Both the position numbers and the translations under genes were made by a program. 64,000 bases of DNA. Source: Metabacillus bambusae (lineage in GTDB: Bacteria > Bacillota > Bacilli > Bacillales > Bacillaceae). Every line of letters begins with the position of its first letter. Positions within the stretch are counted from its first letter, which is position 1. Location of the stretch: positions 248,001 through 312,000 of the forward strand of contig NZ_JAGDEL010000002.1 of assembly GCF_017497975.1 (NCBI RefSeq). The letters run 5' to 3'. This document shows positions 61,861 to 64,000 of the stretch, piece after piece. The notes beneath the pieces are model-generated. The model was not told the origin of the DNA and ran no database searches. It worked only from the letters and a program-made list of their open reading frames with translations.

Positions 61861-62361
61861 ATGAAAAGTGAAGAAAAGATGGATCTCGTTGAAAAAACAG
61901 CAAGGGAATGGATGGTTAAACGCGGCGTAAAACTCGAAGATATTGCTGATCTAGTATACTTTTTACAGGAAAAGTATCACCCTGATTTAACAATGGAAGA
62001 ATGTTTAGATAATGTTGACCGCGTTCTTACGAAAAGAGAGGTCCAAAATGCTGTTCTTACTGGTATTCAATTTGATGTATTAGCTGAAAAGGGTCAATTG
62101 GAGGAGCCATTACAGAATATCATTGAGACTGATGAGAGCTTATATGGAGTAGACGAAATTCTAGCATTTTCAATTGTCAACATCTATGGTTCAATCGGCT
62201 TCACAAATTACGGGTATATTGACAAGCTTAAACCAGGTATTCTGCAATACTTAAATGATAAATCATCAGGAAAATGTCATACATTTTTAGACGATATTGT
62301 AGGAGCGATTGCAGCAGCTGCCTCAAGCAGACTAGCACACCGAGCTCGAGATGTTGAATAA
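61861..62361 (+). CDS. yutG: YutG, phosphatidylglycerophosphatase A-type protein
   Basis: A 166-residue PgpA-family protein. The acidic helices DECL.. and DDIVGAIAAAASSRLAHRARD end with the conserved region, and the N-terminal MKSEEKMDLVEKTAREWMVKRG agrees with B. subtilis YutG. Unlike E. coli PgpA it is soluble-looking, with few hydrophobic helices. Repeat R1 copy C begins at its stop codon. Confidence 0.87.
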   Translation: MKSEEKMDLVEKTAREWMVKRGVKLEDIADLVYFLQEKYHPDLTMEECLDNVDRVLTKREVQNAVLTGIQFDVLAEKGQLEEPLQNIIETDESLYGVDEILAFSIVNIYGSIGFTNYGYIDKLKPGILQYLNDKSSGKCHTFLDDIVGAIAAAASSRLAHRARDVE

Positions 62362-62526
62362 GAACAAAAGCTCAGGGCGCCTCGATCAGCCTCAGGCAAA
62401 TAAGTTGATTTAGAATAGAAAGCGTTCTTTGCCTTCAATTCTAAATTAGCTTATGACCTCGAGGGGCTAGGCTGGAGCTGGATGTCGTGCGCTTATCCAC
62501 AGTTCAAGAATTTTATAATTTCCTTA
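62359..62526. repeat. Dispersed repeat family R1, copy C
   Basis: AAGAACAAAAGCTCAGGGCGCC, TTTAGAATAGAAAGCG... CAATTCTAAATTAGC, GAGGGGCTAGGCTGGAGCTG, GCGCTTATCCACAGTTC and AATTTCCTTAAACGA closely match copy A (10.4 kb). It starts at the yutG stop codon TAA. Confidence 0.85.
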
Positions 62527-62527
62527 A

Positions 62528-62580
62528 ACGAGAACAAAAGCAATTGGTGCAACAAGCGGCCAATTGCTTTTGTTTTTAAT
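62528..62580. terminator. Terminator between R1 copy C and yutF
   Basis: CAAAAGCAATTGG and CCAATTGCTTTTG pair around 12 nt, with T5 on the plus side and an A-rich run on the other; serves convergent yutG and yutF. Confidence 0.88.
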
Positions 62581-63355
62581 TTCGAATTACCCCACACACA
62601 TAATCTGCTAATGAATCCACTGTATAGGTCGGCTGAATAGAATAGTCTTTTAACTGGATTTTAGATGTCACACCTGTATGCACAAGCAACGTATCTAAAC
62701 CACAATTGATACCAGCCTTTATATCAGTATCATAATTATCTCCGACCATTAATGTGTCACTTTTATCTGTTCCTAACACCTGTAATGCCTGTTCAACAAT
62801 GATTGTTTCTGGTTTCCCAATAAAAATCGGCTGAGTATTTGTCGATACTGAAACAACAGACGTAAGTGCTCCATTCCCAGGTAAGAGGCCACGCTCAGTA
62901 GGAAGCGCAATATCTGCATTTGTTGATACAAATGTAGCACCGTTTCTTACTGCAATACAGGCTTTTGCCAGCTTTTCATACGTTATTTCTCGGTCAATCC
63001 CAGTTACTACAAAATCAGGGTCTTGGTCTACAAGCTTTAAGCCTCTAATCTCTAATGCTTGTTTTAGCCCTATTTCACCAATAGCAAATATTCTAGCTTC
63101 TGGATTTTTCCCCCATATAAAATTAGCAGTAGCTTGACTTGTTGTAAAAACATGTTCTTTTGTTGCATGAATATTAAATTGCGTTAGCTTTTCCGCTACT
63201 TGTTCCGGTGTTTGTGAGGAATTATTTGTTACGAATAAGTAAGGGATTTGATTTTTCACTAAATAAGCAACAAACTCGCTTGCTGCCTCAATTTGTTCCG
63301 TTCCTCTATACATCGTACCATCTAAATCAATTAAATAACCTTTATACTGCTTCAC
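62576..63355 (-). CDS. yutF: YutF, HAD-family phosphatase (NagD type)
   Basis: A 259-residue HAD hydrolase, class IIA. Motif I YLIDLDGTMYRG, motif II VTNNSS, motif III Lys in IGKPETIIVEQ and motif IV VGDNYDTDI are complete. Substrates are likely phosphorylated sugars or nucleotides. The GTG at 63355 gives MKQYKGYLIDLDGTMY, as in B. subtilis YutF; a GTG 9 nt earlier is possible. Confidence 0.93.
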   Translation of the reverse strand: MKQYKGYLIDLDGTMYRGTEQIEAASEFVAYLVKNQIPYLFVTNNSSQTPEQVAEKLTQFNIHATKEHVFTTSQATANFIWGKNPEARIFAIGEIGLKQALEIRGLKLVDQDPDFVVTGIDREITYEKLAKACIAVRNGATFVSTNADIALPTERGLLPGNGALTSVVSVSTNTQPIFIGKPETIIVEQALQVLGTDKSDTLMVGDNYDTDIKAGINCGLDTLLVHTGVTSKIQLKDYSIQPTYTVDSLADYVCGVIRN

Positions 63356-63389
63356 TTGAATCACTTCTTTCCTGTTATTTTCAATTTGA

Positions 63390-63420
63390 AAGAGGGTGAC
63401 TAATCAGAGTCACCCTTTTG
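63390..63420 (-). terminator. Terminator between yutE and yutF
   Basis: AGGGTGAC and GTCACCCT pair around 8 nt, flanked by A/T-rich sequence; it ends the yutE transcript on the minus strand. Confidence 0.82.
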
Positions 63421-63455
63421 TGCCTATTCGTTTACTTGTAATATTACTGCTTGTT

Positions 63456-63899
63456 TTACACAGGTTTAAAAGCTGTGACTGGTCCGAGTTCGTTTTTTAT
63501 GTAATTTCGTACATTGGTTGGAAACGATTTTAGATTATTTTCATGAGTTACAAACGTAAGTACTAACTTTTCATGGTCAACATCTAAGTAATCTTGAACT
63601 AACACTTTTCTAAGGTGAATTACTTCTTTAAGGCCAACTGCTTCATCATTGTTTATTACCTTTTCATCCAATAGGATATCAATTATATCTTCATAGCTTC
63701 CTGGATCTCTCATAATAAACCCATCGATTATTGCATTCCCAACATCGAGAATAGTTTCAATGCTCATATGACAGATTCTTTCAAGGGCCACTCTCTCAAT
63801 AGCGTTAGTCCATTCTTCTGCTTGACTTTTAAAAAGTTCTAACTGATTTTCTAGAAAAGTTAATTTTGCTTCTATTTGTTCTCGATCAACAAAGTACAT
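63456..63899 (-). CDS. yutE: YutE, HepT-like DUF86 protein, catalytic His missing
   Basis: A 147-residue helical HEPN-fold protein of the DUF86 family (HepT-like). The canonical RX4HXY active motif is RKVLVQDY here, so the His is Gln and RNase action is unlikely. No MNT nucleotidyltransferase partner lies adjacent, so it is not an obvious toxin pair. ATG at 63899 gives MYFVDREQI, as in B. subtilis YutE, after GGATGGTGA. Confidence 0.87.
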   Translation of the reverse strand: MYFVDREQIEAKLTFLENQLELFKSQAEEWTNAIERVALERICHMSIETILDVGNAIIDGFIMRDPGSYEDIIDILLDEKVINNDEAVGLKEVIHLRKVLVQDYLDVDHEKLVLTFVTHENNLKSFPTNVRNYIKNELGPVTAFKPV

Positions 63900-64000
63900 T
63901 GTTTTCACCATCCATTATCCTATTCTTAACTGGCAGTATCAGGACGACTGACCATTAAGAGCCAATAAGTTATAGTAACGCAACTCGTTCTTTCTCTAAC

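Noticed and set aside
63926-64000. Possible partial CDS on the minus strand at the right edge
   Set aside because: An open frame of 24 codons ends there, but it is short, unrecognised and compatible with chance.

Overview
The window is a low-GC, densely coded chromosome segment from an endospore-forming member of the Bacillaceae. Gene content and order follow the Bacillus subtilis stretch that runs from alaR/yugF through kinB, mrp and comQXPA to yui, yum, yut and hom-thrCB. Sporulation-related genes (kinB, kapB, kapD, a GerPF-like gene, yuiC, yutH) confirm a spore former. The genus cannot be fixed from sequence reading alone; a Bacillus relative outside the B. subtilis group (Metabacillus or Cytobacillus type) would fit. 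There are no rRNA or tRNA genes, no CRISPR array, no prophage and no transposase.

Layout. 1-10.2 kb: alaR fragment, yugF, yugE, patB, kinB, a SodC-like lipoprotein, kapB, kapD, a tandemly duplicated 155-bp structured element, pbpD, yuxK, yufK. 10.6-17.4 kb: the seven-gene mrpABCDEFG Na+/H+ antiporter operon and yuxO. 17.5-22.9 kb: a complete ComQXPA quorum-sensing locus followed by degQ, with a candidate ComA box upstream of degQ. 23.2-33.9 kb: terC-like gene, yuxH, an HpaB-type hydroxylase, yueH-yueG-yueF, yugP, yueE, an orphan Spo0B-type sensor kinase and yueD. 34.0-38 kb: adeR-ald (alanine catabolism) and small genes. 38-50 kb: yuiH, bioY with a BirA-like operator, a Na+/H+ antiporter, pepA, yuiD, a cobalamin-binding-type protein, yuiC/B/A, a Nudix gene, and the flavoenzymes yumB and yumC. 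50-64 kb: Fe-S assembly factors (yutM, yutI), dapF, yutJ, hom-thrC-thrB, a hydroxyacid dehydrogenase, yutH, yutG, yutF, yutE.

How parts work together. ComQ should prenylate the 52-residue ComX precursor, ComP should sense the mature peptide, and ComA should then act on targets such as degQ next door. AdeR probably activates ald. Hom, ThrC and ThrB form the threonine branch in one overlapping operon. The Mrp proteins form one hetero-oligomeric antiporter. KinB and KapB/KapD feed the sporulation phosphorelay.

The most distinctive material is the ComX sequence, whose tail Lys-Asn-Leu-Phe-Trp-Val suggests a separate pherotype; a terminator that separates comP from comA; the duplicated hairpin element before pbpD; several dispersed repeat families, one with a filled and an empty version; and several small genes and leader-like structures. 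Many start codons were moved from the longest open frame to the one correctly spaced from a Shine-Dalgarno sequence. Homology statements rest on recognition of families from memory, not on a search.
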